A stretch of 64,000 bases of DNA from JALZCH01 sp036387315 (GTDB lineage Bacteria > Acidobacteriota > Blastocatellia > Pyrinomonadales > Pyrinomonadaceae). Of the stretch, positions 52,216-60,132 are shown piece after piece. The first letter of the stretch is position 1, and each line of letters begins with the position of its first letter. The translations under genes and the position numbers were made by a program. Location: positions 1-64,000 of the forward strand of contig DASVTY010000094.1 of assembly GCA_036387315.1 (NCBI GenBank), read 5' to 3'. The notes beneath the pieces are model-generated. The model searched no databases. It worked only from the letters and a program-made list of their open reading frames with translations, and had not been told where the DNA came from.

Positions 52216-53262
52216 CTAAGCAGCTTTAATTTTTTTAGCGGTTGGTTTTTCCTCAGCAGCAATCTCATTTTCGGAGGCTTTTGTTTTTTCAATCTTCGCC
52301 GTAATTCGGCGGTCTAGATCGGCAATTTGCTCGGCGTTTAAATGATAAATGTTCGGCTGGTTGTGATAAACCTTTGCGCCCGTCACAATGTCGGCGCGTT
52401 TGAAACCGTTGGCTTCGGCTTTCGCCACCAAATCGTCAATCGTCATTTGCGGCGGCGCAATCGAAATCGGCGATTTGTCTTCGATAAATTCCGGCACAGC
52501 CGACGGCGCGGGATTTTCAAACGCCAGATTCAGAGCTTCTTCGCCGCGCATATGGTCTAAGAAATCTTTGAATCCAATGTTGCCGGTCAATTCAAAACCT
52601 ACTTCAAACGCCGGAGAATTTGATTTCACGACCTGAAACACACGCAAAATTTCGCCGTCGCGTTCCTGCAACGAAACTTCGACCATCACATCCACGAAAT
52701 ATTCCAAACCCGAAGCCGTCATCGGGAGCACGCGCCCGATTTCGTTGTCTTCTTTGGCTTCTTTCCCGCGCGCCGCAATCTGGTCGGCGATAACGACGGA
52801 TTTGCCCGATTCAATACAGAGCTTTCGCAAAACCGATTGCAAAATCATCTGGTCGGCGGCGAGCTGTTCTGCACTGGGCTGCGCCAGCGGATCGCCGGTT
52901 TCGGCGCGCACCGCTTCGAGCATTTCCGAGTGCTTCGCGCCGAAATACGCCGCCCAACTGTCCAGAGCAAAGCAGCCGTAATTTTGCTCGCGCCCTTCAC
53001 CGTTCAAAGCCCAATCAATGAATTCGGGCAATTCGTCGGGCGATTCGATTTCGAGCGCGTCAAACGTAACGCCGACGCCTTTCAGCAGACGCGATTTGCG
53101 TTCGGTGTCGAAAATGCAGAGCTTTCCGAGTCCGGCTTCCGACAAAGAGCGGATAAAATGGCTTTTGCCGACTCCGGCACCGCCGCGCACTGCAATCACG
53201 AGGCGCTGCTGACGCGGAACGCGGCTCAATGGATTGATTTTCGGTTTCGCAGTTGTTTTCAT
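52216..53262 (-). CDS. Phage-type RecA-like P-loop ATPase (AAA_24/Sak4-like)
   Basis: A 348-aa ATPase. Walker A is GGAGVGKSH (about 27-35), Walker B is CFALDSW, and the ring-core layout (IVIADQIAARG region) fits the AAA_24 RecA-like family. This family includes phage single-strand annealing proteins of Sak4 type. The C-terminal about 130 residues are acidic and Ala/Lys-rich with no clear domain. ATG 53262 has AAGGAG 9 nt upstream. No integrase, capsid or other phage gene is nearby. It may be a domesticated prophage relic, or a resident recombination function. It faces the Slt gene across two operator-like palindromes. Confidence 0.72.
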   Translation of the reverse strand: MKTTAKPKINPLSRVPRQQRLVIAVRGGAGVGKSHFIRSLSEAGLGKLCIFDTERKSRLLKGVGVTFDALEIESPDELPEFIDWALNGEGREQNYGCFALDSWAAYFGAKHSEMLEAVRAETGDPLAQPSAEQLAADQMILQSVLRKLCIESGKSVVIADQIAARGKEAKEDNEIGRVLPMTASGLEYFVDVMVEVSLQERDGEILRVFQVVKSNSPAFEVGFELTGNIGFKDFLDHMRGEEALNLAFENPAPSAVPEFIEDKSPISIAPPQMTIDDLVAKAEANGFKRADIVTGAKVYHNQPNIYHLNAEQIADLDRRITAKIEKTKASENEIAAEEKPTAKKIKAA

Positions 53263-53329
53263 TTACTAAATTCTCCTTAAAGCAGTTCTTTTAATAATCG
53301 GTTTTAAATCAAACTGCGAAAAGCAGTTC

Positions 53330-53345
53330 GTTTCATTTGTGAAAC
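53330..53345. promoter_or_regulatory. Operator-like palindrome 1 (GTTTCA-N4-TGAAAC)
   Basis: A perfect 16-bp dyad GTTTCATTTGTGAAAC in the intergenic region between the divergent ATPase and Slt genes. The same half-sites recur 38 bp away, a typical arrangement for a dimeric repressor. Confidence 0.6.
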
Positions 53346-53367
53346 AAGATAGCATTAAATAGATTCT

Positions 53368-53383
53368 GTTTCAAGTGTGAAAC
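53368..53383. promoter_or_regulatory. Operator-like palindrome 2 (GTTTCA-N4-TGAAAC)
   Basis: A perfect 16-bp dyad GTTTCAAGTGTGAAAC, with half-sites identical to the first and a different 4-nt spacer. Conservation of half-sites but not spacer points to protein binding. A related half-site also appears in the nearby TTTCTCAA stretch. Confidence 0.6.
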
Positions 53384-53412
53384 AAAACTTTTTCAAAAAA
53401 TGTTTCTCAATA

Positions 53413-53443
53413 TTGACAAAGCGCATCGTTTCTTTTTTATCCT
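53413..53443 (+). promoter_or_regulatory. Candidate promoter for the Slt gene
   Basis: A perfect TTGACA (53413-53418) is followed after about 19 nt by TATCCT. The -10 and spacing are poor, so it is tentative. It lies about 65 nt upstream of the Slt start and 30 nt from operator 2. Confidence 0.3.
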
Positions 53444-53482
53444 GTTATCATCAAATTGGTCGCCTGAAAGGAATTTCAAAAG

Positions 53483-55816
53483 TTGTTACGCAAAAATCTT
53501 TTACTCACTGTTTTCGCCGCGTTATTGTTGCTCGTTCCACTTTCTACTTCGAGCTGCGCTTATATTTGGCGCGCCGCCGAACCGCAAACGGGCGAAGCGC
53601 AGGCTCTCGAAAATCTGCGCCGTTTGTCAAAAAACGGATTGCCGCCCGAATCAGTCGTCTCGCAACTTGAGTCAAATTATCCGAACACCAAAACCGCCGC
53701 TCTTGCCAGATTGCTGCGCGCTCAGATTCGTTTGCAAAGCAATGATCCAGCGGGCGCGGCTTCGTTGCTTGATAATCTGAATTTGATTCGGCAAAAGACC
53801 GAAGTCGGCGATTACGCTTTGTGGCTGCGCGGACAAGCCTTCTCAAAAGCAGGCAGAAACAGTGATGCACAAGCAGTTTTCGAGCAGTTGATTAATAATT
53901 TTCCAAACTCTATGCGCGTCAGGGACGCTAAATTAGGTTTAGCTGAACTCAGAAAACAAACGGGCGAAACGGATAGAGTTGTTAGTGTTGTGCAAGATTT
54001 GCTTGATAAAAACGATGCGGCGGCGTGGCTTACCGTCGCACAGGCTTACGAACAAAAAGGCGACACGGCAAACGCAGTTGCAGCTTATCGTAAAATTTAT
54101 TACTTTGCGCCCGCATCTTCGCAGGCGGTCGACGCTTCTGCCGCTTTGATGCGGTTTAGTTCTAACACAAACACCGCAACTGCCGAAGAAATCTTCGCGC
54201 GCGGCGAAGGGCTGTTTACTGCAAAAAAATACGGTGATGCGGCAAACGCCTATCAAATGGCGGCGACTGCTTTTCCCGCCGCGATGATGCCGAAACATCA
54301 ACTCAATCGCGGAATTGCACTGGCAAATTTAAAGCGCACGGGTGAAGCGGCATCGGCTTTAAATTCGATTCCGGCTTCTGCCGGAGAAATCAAAGCGCAG
54401 GCGCTTTCGGAAACGGCGAAAGCGTATGCCGACGCGCGTTTATGGCAGCAGGCGCGAGCCGCAGCCGACGAATTGCGACGCCAATTTCCGAACAGCAATT
54501 TGACGCCGAAAACCTTTATCGCAGTCGGAATGGAAGCGCGCGACGCAAAAAACACCGCCGAAGAAAGTTATTATTTGCGAACCGCAATTACTGCTTATCC
54601 GAATTTTGTCGAAGTCGGGCAAGCGCAATTCGAGTTGGGGTGGCTCGAACACCAAACAAAAAATTTCGCCGTTTCCTCGCAAATGCTGACCGAGCATCTG
54701 GCGCGTTATGCCGATAAAGACACGACTTATCGCGGGCGAGCCGGTTATTGGGCGGCTCGCGACTCGGAACGAGCCGGAAAAATCGCAGAAGCGTGTTTTT
54801 TGCACGACGCGGTGCTTTATCGCTACGACGCGAACTGGTATGGCTATCTGGCGAAACAGCGATTGGACAATCTAAAAGCAAATCGTCAATGCTCGGCAAA
54901 CGCCAATTTTGCGGCTGATTCTGTGGTCGGACGCGCGGCGGCGAATTTGAAAACCGTAACCGTCGCGCCCGAAACAGCCGGAACGCGCGAGGCGGACAAC
55001 ATCAAAAAAGCCGATGAACTGGCAACAATCGCTCTTTTCGATTGGGCTTTGGCGGAATTAAATGAAGCCGGAAAAACTGCGCCGAACAGTCCGAAAGTGA
55101 ATTTAGGTTTGGCGCGTCTTTATCGTTTGCGCGATGACAACGTATCGGCGCTGCTCGCGCTGGCGAAAAGCTACCCGGATTATTCGCAGATGAAACCGGA
55201 AGAAATGACGCGCGAGGAATGGGACATTTTTTATCCTTTAAATCATTGGGATTCAATCAAACGCTGGGCGGCGGCGCGAAATCTGGATGCTTACACGGTC
55301 GCCGGTTTGATTCGGCAGGAATCGGTCTTTAACTCGCGCGCCAAATCGCACGCGAACGCTTTCGGGTTGATGCAGCTTATTATGCCGACGGCGCGTTCGA
55401 TGGCGCGTAAATACGGTTCGGCGCCCGTCAATTCGGCGGAAGATTTGTACAATCCGCCTTTAAACATCGAGCTTGGCACGGCTTATATGCGCGAGCAGTT
55501 AGACAAATACGGGCGCATCGAATATTTGGCGGTTGCATATAACGCCGGACCGGGCAGAGTCGTCTCGTGGCGACAGAGCCTGCCGCTCGAAATTGACGAG
55601 TTTGCCGAAGCGATTCCGTTTCGAGAAACGCGCGGTTACGTGCAAGGCGTGATCCGCAATTCGGCGCAATATCGTCGGCTTTATGATGCTAACGGACAGT
55701 TTAAAGCAAACGTCGGAACCAAAGCCGTGCGCGCTGTTGTTGACACGCAGCCCGCCGCAGAAATCGCCAAAGAATTCCCTGATTTGGTAATTTCCGAAGA
55801 TAAAACGAACGAGTAA
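53483..55816 (+). CDS. Soluble-type lytic transglycosylase (Slt70-like) lipoprotein
   Basis: A 777-aa peptidoglycan-cleaving enzyme that forms 1,6-anhydro-muropeptides. The N-terminus is a signal with a lipobox-like TSSC at about Cys25. Residues about 40-560 are tandem TPR-like helical repeats, as in the superhelical ring of Slt70. The C-terminal SLT domain has the catalytic Glu613 in GLIRQESVFNSRAKS, GLMQLIMPTAR, LNIELGTAYMREQL and VAYNAGPGRV. TTG 53483 is the start, with AAAGGA 10 nt upstream. The length is close to Slt70 plus extra repeats. It is divergent from the phage-type ATPase across operator-like sites. Confidence 0.9.
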   Translation: MLRKNLLLTVFAALLLLVPLSTSSCAYIWRAAEPQTGEAQALENLRRLSKNGLPPESVVSQLESNYPNTKTAALARLLRAQIRLQSNDPAGAASLLDNLNLIRQKTEVGDYALWLRGQAFSKAGRNSDAQAVFEQLINNFPNSMRVRDAKLGLAELRKQTGETDRVVSVVQDLLDKNDAAAWLTVAQAYEQKGDTANAVAAYRKIYYFAPASSQAVDASAALMRFSSNTNTATAEEIFARGEGLFTAKKYGDAANAYQMAATAFPAAMMPKHQLNRGIALANLKRTGEAASALNSIPASAGEIKAQALSETAKAYADARLWQQARAAADELRRQFPNSNLTPKTFIAVGMEARDAKNTAEESYYLRTAITAYPNFVEVGQAQFELGWLEHQTKNFAVSSQMLTEHLARYADKDTTYRGRAGYWAARDSERAGKIAEACFLHDAVLYRYDANWYGYLAKQRLDNLKANRQCSANANFAADSVVGRAAANLKTVTVAPETAGTREADNIKKADELATIALFDWALAELNEAGKTAPNSPKVNLGLARLYRLRDDNVSALLALAKSYPDYSQMKPEEMTREEWDIFYPLNHWDSIKRWAAARNLDAYTVAGLIRQESVFNSRAKSHANAFGLMQLIMPTARSMARKYGSAPVNSAEDLYNPPLNIELGTAYMREQLDKYGRIEYLAVAYNAGPGRVVSWRQSLPLEIDEFAEAIPFRETRGYVQGVIRNSAQYRRLYDANGQFKANVGTKAVRAVVDTQPAAEIAKEFPDLVISEDKTNE

Positions 55817-55819
55817 AAT

Positions 55820-55892
55820 TTCAGTCCAGAGACATTAAGAGGCACAGAGAATAAATAAAAATCTCTGTGCCTCTGTGTATCTTTGGGCTGAA
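55820..55892. repeat. Imperfect palindrome of GGCACAGAGA-like units
   Basis: Arms 55820-55850 and 55862-55892 are inverted copies over about 30 nt (few mismatches), rich in CAGAGA/TCTCTG. It lies between the convergent Slt and DoxX genes and may work as a terminator; T-rich tracts are weak. Same class as the 29.2 kb element. Confidence 0.8.
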
Positions 55893-55897
55893 AAACT

Positions 55898-56323
55898 TTA
55901 AGTAACTTCAGCGGCGCGATTGCTTGTTCCGGCTCTGCCCATTAACGAATCCAAGCTCCAAATGCCCGAACCGCGTGCCGCGATGTAGAGAAAGACGAAA
56001 CAATAAGCGACCGCCAATTCGCCGCGATTTTGCAGCGGTAATAAGGCTTGCATACTGTGATGCGACATAAAATAAGCTGCCGCCATTGTGCCGCTCGCAA
56101 TAAACGCGGCTATTCCGGCAAACAAACCGAGCATAATCATCAATCCGCCGACTAATTCAATTACTCCGGCGACAGCCATCAACGGACTCAAACCTTGTCC
56201 GCCTCCGCCCTGGCTTGGCGGAAAACTCAATAGTTTCTGCGTGCCGTGCCAGAGAAATAAAAAACCTACAACAATCCGCATCAGCGCGTAAATCTGCGGC
56301 TCGAATCTTCCCAAAAATCCCAT
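55898..56323 (-). CDS. DoxX-family membrane protein
   Basis: A 141-aa protein with four membrane helices. It has the DoxX signature: GRFEPQIYALMRIVVGFLFLWHGTQKLL at the N-terminus, GVIELVGGLMIMLGLFAGIAAF in the middle and a final helix before a short tail. DoxX-like proteins are involved in sulfur oxidation in archaea or in redox and membrane-stress functions in bacteria; the role is not known here. It is convergent with Slt. Confidence 0.85.
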   Translation of the reverse strand: MGFLGRFEPQIYALMRIVVGFLFLWHGTQKLLSFPPSQGGGGQGLSPLMAVAGVIELVGGLMIMLGLFAGIAAFIASGTMAAAYFMSHHSMQALLPLQNRGELAVAYCFVFLYIAARGSGIWSLDSLMGRAGTSNRAAEVT

Positions 56324-56493
56324 TACTTTTTAACCCTTTCCTTGAATTTTCATTAAGACGTTTCAAATCAAAAGTCGGATGCTTTATTTATAATTAACAC
56401 AATACAAACAGCAGTTGGAAAATACGAGCGAAATAAATATTTGTTTCTCGATGGAGCGGTAATGGAATCAATATACGGCAATTGAGCGAAATA

Positions 56494-56561
56494 ATCAGTA
56501 CCGCGAACGGTAGTGAGCGGGTCAATTAACAAACCCGCTCACTACCGTTCGCGGTACTGAT
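56494..56561. repeat. Perfect 29-bp palindrome, REP-like (CAGTACCGCGAACGG family)
   Basis: Arms 56494-56522 and 56533-56561 are fully complementary over 29 bp, around a 10-nt AT-rich loop. The sequence CAGTACCGCGAACGGTAG is of a REP-like type I recall from acidobacterial genomes. There is no coding function in either strand. It may be a mobile palindromic unit. Confidence 0.8.
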
Positions 56562-56594
56562 ACGAACATCCAAGCCTGAATGGCTCTAAAAACA

Positions 56595-56622
56595 AAAAGG
56601 GAAAGATTTCTCTTTCCCTTTT
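56595..56622 (-). terminator. Terminator after the GAF protein gene
   Basis: A 12-bp perfect stem (56611-56622 with 56595-56606) with a 4-nt loop, followed on the minus strand by a T-rich tail. It lies about 25 nt past the stop of the minus-strand GAF protein gene. Confidence 0.82.
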
Positions 56623-56646
56623 CTCCGATAAATTTGTGCGTTTTTA

Positions 56647-58248
56647 CTAAACGGCTGCGCCCGGATAATCCGTGCCGAGTCTGGCTTCGTCGCCTTCCGC
56701 CAGAGTATTGACCAGTTCGTAATGAAAATAATCAAATTTTCCGGCGACTTGCGGCGAAACTCGTTTGTCGTACATCTCGCGCGAGCGGTCAACGGCTTCG
56801 CGCAGCCGGTCGTATAAATCTCCGGCTTGTCTGCCTTCTTTGACCTTTTGCTCATTGTAGAGCTTGATTTCGGAAACGAGCAGACGGGCAAAACGGCGCG
56901 CGTCGTTGTGAAGCCGTCGTTCGTCATCAGGCACGTTAATCGGCAATTCGACATTGCGGTCGCCGAAACGCGGTGTCGGCGCGGGTTGCTGCGGTTGATA
57001 AGTTTCGACGGCGGGTTGCGATTGATAAGTTTCAAAAGCTTTCGGCTGCTCGATTTCCGGTTGATACGGTTGATAAGACGAAGCGTATTCGTTGATGGTT
57101 TCGACTTCGCGCGGTGGTTCAACCGTCGAATATTGCTCGGAAACCGGCTCTTCGACCGGAGCCGGAGCTTCGTTGACCGAAGGCGCGATTGAAGGCGCGG
57201 GCATTTGCGAAAAATTCTCGTATGTTTCCTGATAATCGGTTTCCGCAGGCTCCGATTGATTCATTTCGCCTTCCGGTTCAGACGCGACCTGAGCTTGATA
57301 ATTATAATTTCCGTTGCGCACACCGGAAGGCGACGGAGACGCTGTTTCGATTGCCGGTGTCGAAGAAACAAAAGAGCTTTCGGTTTGACGAGCCGGCTGC
57401 GACGCAGGCATCTGAGGCGCGCTAAAGCTGGATAACGGACGAGGCGGAGGAGTTTTCGCGGCTGCCAGTAATTCGACAGTCAAGCTCGCCACTCGAACGA
57501 GCATTTCGAGAGCTTCCGTCTGCACGGTTTTCCCATCCGTCCCTTCGTCGGCATATAACGCAGCGACGCCGCGTCCGCGCACGATGAGCGGAATTGCTAG
57601 AGCGTTTTGCGACGAGCCGAAATGTAACTTCTCCAAAAACTGTTGGTCGTCGCGATGCGCGTTTCCCGCCCCGCTTTCGATACTCTGATTTTTAATTGCC
57701 GCGCCCAAAATCGAATCGTTGGCGATTGGCAAAAACACTTCACGAACGGATTCTTCGGCTTCGGCGGCAGCTTCGTCGCCGAAAACTTTCCAGCCGATCA
57801 AATGGTCGCTTTTGACGATAAACAGCGCGCCGCGCGGAGCGAAATCTCCAGCGTGCCGGACGAGGGCTTTTAAAATCTCAGCTTGCGACGCCTGACTGCT
57901 GATGTCGTTGACGGCATCGCGCAGAGAGGAATAATTCGCCGGTTCGACGACGGGCGCGGGCGGTTCGAGGGCGGCGAATTTCTCCGACGCTTCGTTCGAG
58001 CCTTCTTCGCGCGCGATGCGGATGTGTTCGCCGACGATTGTTGTGAACGAATCGTCAATTTTTACGTCCTGAAGATCGCGCGACAAAAGAGAGCGAAACT
58101 GTTCTTCGATGTGGCTGCGATGGCGTTCAAATTCCGATTCGAGCGAATCGTGAAGTTTTTCGACTTCCTGCCGGACATCGGCAAAAGCGGATTTAAAATA
58201 ATTATCAACTTCAGTCCGCAGACTGTTTTCCAATTCTTCGTTAGTCAC
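56647..58248 (-). CDS. GAF-domain protein with coiled coil and Gln/Pro-rich region
   Basis: A 533-aa cytoplasmic protein. The N-terminal about 85 residues are a charged coiled coil (FADVRQEVEKLHDSLESEFERHRSHIEEQ). A GAF-type domain follows (about 105-260), with ALFIVKSDHLIGWKVFG and ALAIPLIVRGRGVAALYADEG. Residues about 290-420 are low complexity with repeated YQPY/ETYQ/PEP-type units. A final 95-residue helical domain has DDERRLHNDARRFARLLVSEIKLYNEQKV, which I recall from other acidobacterial proteins. No kinase or output domain is present, so it may be a scaffold or sensor. ATG 58248 is used. Confidence 0.7.
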   Translation of the reverse strand: MTNEELENSLRTEVDNYFKSAFADVRQEVEKLHDSLESEFERHRSHIEEQFRSLLSRDLQDVKIDDSFTTIVGEHIRIAREEGSNEASEKFAALEPPAPVVEPANYSSLRDAVNDISSQASQAEILKALVRHAGDFAPRGALFIVKSDHLIGWKVFGDEAAAEAEESVREVFLPIANDSILGAAIKNQSIESGAGNAHRDDQQFLEKLHFGSSQNALAIPLIVRGRGVAALYADEGTDGKTVQTEALEMLVRVASLTVELLAAAKTPPPRPLSSFSAPQMPASQPARQTESSFVSSTPAIETASPSPSGVRNGNYNYQAQVASEPEGEMNQSEPAETDYQETYENFSQMPAPSIAPSVNEAPAPVEEPVSEQYSTVEPPREVETINEYASSYQPYQPEIEQPKAFETYQSQPAVETYQPQQPAPTPRFGDRNVELPINVPDDERRLHNDARRFARLLVSEIKLYNEQKVKEGRQAGDLYDRLREAVDRSREMYDKRVSPQVAGKFDYFHYELVNTLAEGDEARLGTDYPGAAV

Positions 58249-58503
58249 TGTTTTGATTTTACCTCCGGTTATTCAAGGCACTGCTTTGGAGTTTATTTCG
58301 ATGCAGGCTGGAAAGCAATTAAAAAGGTTAAAAAGGCGTGTAAAAATTTGCGGCGTCGGAACGCGCCAAAAAAATTATGTACGCCGCGCGCCGAAACTGT
58401 CAAGGAAATCTTTTAATAACTTTGAATTGGCGTAAAGATATTCAACACAAAGTTAAAAAGTGCGTGATTGCCATTCGAGTTCGTTAACCTGCCAGATGTG
58501 CAG

Positions 58504-58836
58504 TTATGGTAAAACGAGTAATGAAACGGAATCATCTTCGTAAAACAATTTAATAACGTCAAAATCACGCCGCAATAATTCTTCTATTTGTAGTGTTGAG
58601 CAATTTCCCAAACGCACCCAGACAACTTTCGGGGGATTACCAAACACAAGGCTCAAGTCATGCATATCCGCATCTTTCGAGACGATCATAAAATCATTGT
58701 CTTTTGCATAATCCCAAACCAGCGGATCTGAGGTTGCTTTTAAACCAATATCTCGGACGTGAAGAGAATTTGGGAAAATATCAGCCAAAAGACGCGCCAA
58801 TTTATGCGACAAATTTTCGTCAAAAAGCAGTTTCAC
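58504..58836 (-). CDS. DUF5615 PIN-like toxin candidate
   Basis: A 110-aa protein of the DUF5615 PIN-like family: MKLLFDENLSHKLARLL with the first acidic residue pair and a central FMIVSKDADMHDL, matching the acidic-residue pattern of a metal-dependent ribonuclease fold. It overlaps the upstream DUF433 gene by 4 nt (ATGA), and the pair is a recognised toxin-antitoxin arrangement. Activity is unproven. Confidence 0.8.
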   Translation of the reverse strand: MKLLFDENLSHKLARLLADIFPNSLHVRDIGLKATSDPLVWDYAKDNDFMIVSKDADMHDLSLVFGNPPKVVWVRLGNCSTLQIEELLRRDFDVIKLFYEDDSVSLLVLP

Positions 58837-59066
58837 GCTGTAGCAACGGGAGCCATCATCAGCCGACGCTCACGGTCGGCGGCATAAGCAATACAGGCTT
58901 TTAAATCTTCGCGCGTCAAATCTGGAAAATCCTCAAGAATTTCTCCTTCAGTCATTTCAGAAGCCAAATATTCAAGAACTTCATAAACCGTAATCCGTAA
59001 GCCGCGCACACAAGGCTTGCCGCCACGTTTATTTGGTTCAATCGTGATGTAATTTCGGTAATTCAT
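58833..59066 (-). CDS. DUF433 antitoxin-like protein
   Basis: A 77-aa protein. It contains the DUF433 signature ITIEPNKRGGKPCVRGLRITVYEVLEYLASEMTEGEILEDFPDLTREDLKACIAYAADRE, a helix-turn-helix-like domain that acts as the antitoxin/repressor in this family. ATG 59066 is used; the longer frame to 59216 overlaps the upstream small gene. It precedes and overlaps the DUF5615 gene by 4 nt. Confidence 0.83.
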   Translation of the reverse strand: MNYRNYITIEPNKRGGKPCVRGLRITVYEVLEYLASEMTEGEILEDFPDLTREDLKACIAYAADRERRLMMAPVATA

Positions 59067-59098
59067 ATTTAAAAATATTGAATCGGCTATTACAAATG

Positions 59099-59416
59099 TT
59101 ATTGCTCTGGATTCTCGGAAAGAATCCGCAAATCTCCCTGAATAACAGTCGTTCCCGGAAGCAACTGCGGTCTCTGACAAGGCTGACCGTTCCGAGATGC
59201 AATCAGATAATTGCAAAACTGAACCGCCACAGGACTAAAGTATATTGCCTGATTCCCCGTGCCGTCAGTTTCAATACCTAAGAAAATACCAAAGTCTTGC
59301 GGTAATGTTCCATTTGGAAAAGTGTCAATGAGAACAGAACGAATCTGCTCTGCAAATTGCATTGTTTCGTACCGTTCATCCTCCGGCGGTGTGAAAGTGA
59401 CTTTGTACCAATTCAT
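59099..59416 (-). CDS. Hypothetical protein
   Basis: A 105-aa protein starting MNWYKVTFTPPEDERY, probably a small alpha/beta domain, with PNGTLPQDFGIFLG and CNYLIASRNGQPCQRPQLLPG. No family is recognised, and neither a signal nor a membrane segment is present. It precedes the DUF433/DUF5615 pair on the same strand (gap about 30 nt), so may share its transcript. Probably a genuine gene, judging by length and composition. Confidence 0.55.
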   Translation of the reverse strand: MNWYKVTFTPPEDERYETMQFAEQIRSVLIDTFPNGTLPQDFGIFLGIETDGTGNQAIYFSPVAVQFCNYLIASRNGQPCQRPQLLPGTTVIQGDLRILSENPEQ

Positions 59417-59453
59417 ATCTGTTTATTTGAAAACGAAGCAGCCTAGCTTTAAA

Positions 59454-60011
59454 TTAAACCGCGATAACTTCAATTTCCGGGTCAATTTCCTCTTTGATCA
59501 TATTTTCAATCGCCATCAGCGTTCCGGTCAGAGAGGACGGACACGAACCGCAAGCGCCTTGATAACGGATTTTTAAAGTGTGGTCGTCGAGGCTTAAAAC
59601 TTCGAGCCAGCCGCCGTCGCTCGCCAGATAAGGGCGAATTCGGTCGTCGAGCATTTCGTTGATTTGCATCAAACGCGGATCGTCGCTCGTCACGGCGGCA
59701 ATCGCGCCGCCGACGGATGCAGCCGCGGCGGTTTGAGATTTGACGCTCTCGGCGGCGCGAATCGGCACGGCGAGCGCGGGCAAAACGTCGTCCCAATCGG
59801 TTTCATCGGTTTTTTCGACGGTAATCATTTTGTCCATATAAAAAACCGAAACAATGTCGCCGACTTCAAACAGAGCTTTGGCGAGCGTGTCCGATTTGGC
59901 GTCTTCCGCCGATTGAAACGAATGCGAAGTGCCATAACTGACGGGTTCGCGCAAAATAAATTTAACTGCGTTCGGATTCGGAGTTTCTTGTATATCTGCA
60001 ATTTTTGGCAT
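59454..60011 (-). CDS. Nfu-type Fe-S cluster scaffold (Nfu N-terminal domain plus NifU-like domain)
   Basis: A 185-aa protein with two domains. The N-terminal Nfu domain (about 1-90) has QETPNPNAVKFIL, typical of the family. The C-terminal NifU-like domain (about 110-185) has the cluster-binding CxxC in GACGSCPSS. Nfu proteins carry [4Fe-4S] clusters to target enzymes. ATG 60011 gives MPKIADIQETPNPN. It is divergent from bshA. Confidence 0.9.
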   Translation of the reverse strand: MPKIADIQETPNPNAVKFILREPVSYGTSHSFQSAEDAKSDTLAKALFEVGDIVSVFYMDKMITVEKTDETDWDDVLPALAVPIRAAESVKSQTAAAASVGGAIAAVTSDDPRLMQINEMLDDRIRPYLASDGGWLEVLSLDDHTLKIRYQGACGSCPSSLTGTLMAIENMIKEEIDPEIEVIAV

Positions 60012-60132
60012 TTTGTATAAAAACTTTCTCTATTTGTTTTCCATTATAAATCTTTACTAAAATTTCTGCATTTAAGATTAGCAATAAAACGCTGGCGTTT
60101 GCTAACATCCTTAGCGTTAACGAAAAATTAGA

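Larger units (their letters stand above)
56324..56646. other. Intergenic region with REP-like element and terminator
   Basis: A 323-nt gap without a gene. It contains a 29-bp perfect inverted repeat at 56494-56561 and the terminator of the GAF gene at 56595-56622. Between 56324 and 56490 nothing is recognisable except AT-rich leader-like sequence that may include the DoxX promoter. Confidence 0.6.

Noticed and set aside
52216..55816. A complete prophage
   Set aside because: Only one phage-like ATPase is present, next to a host-type Slt lipoprotein; no integrase, capsid, terminase or attachment duplications were seen.
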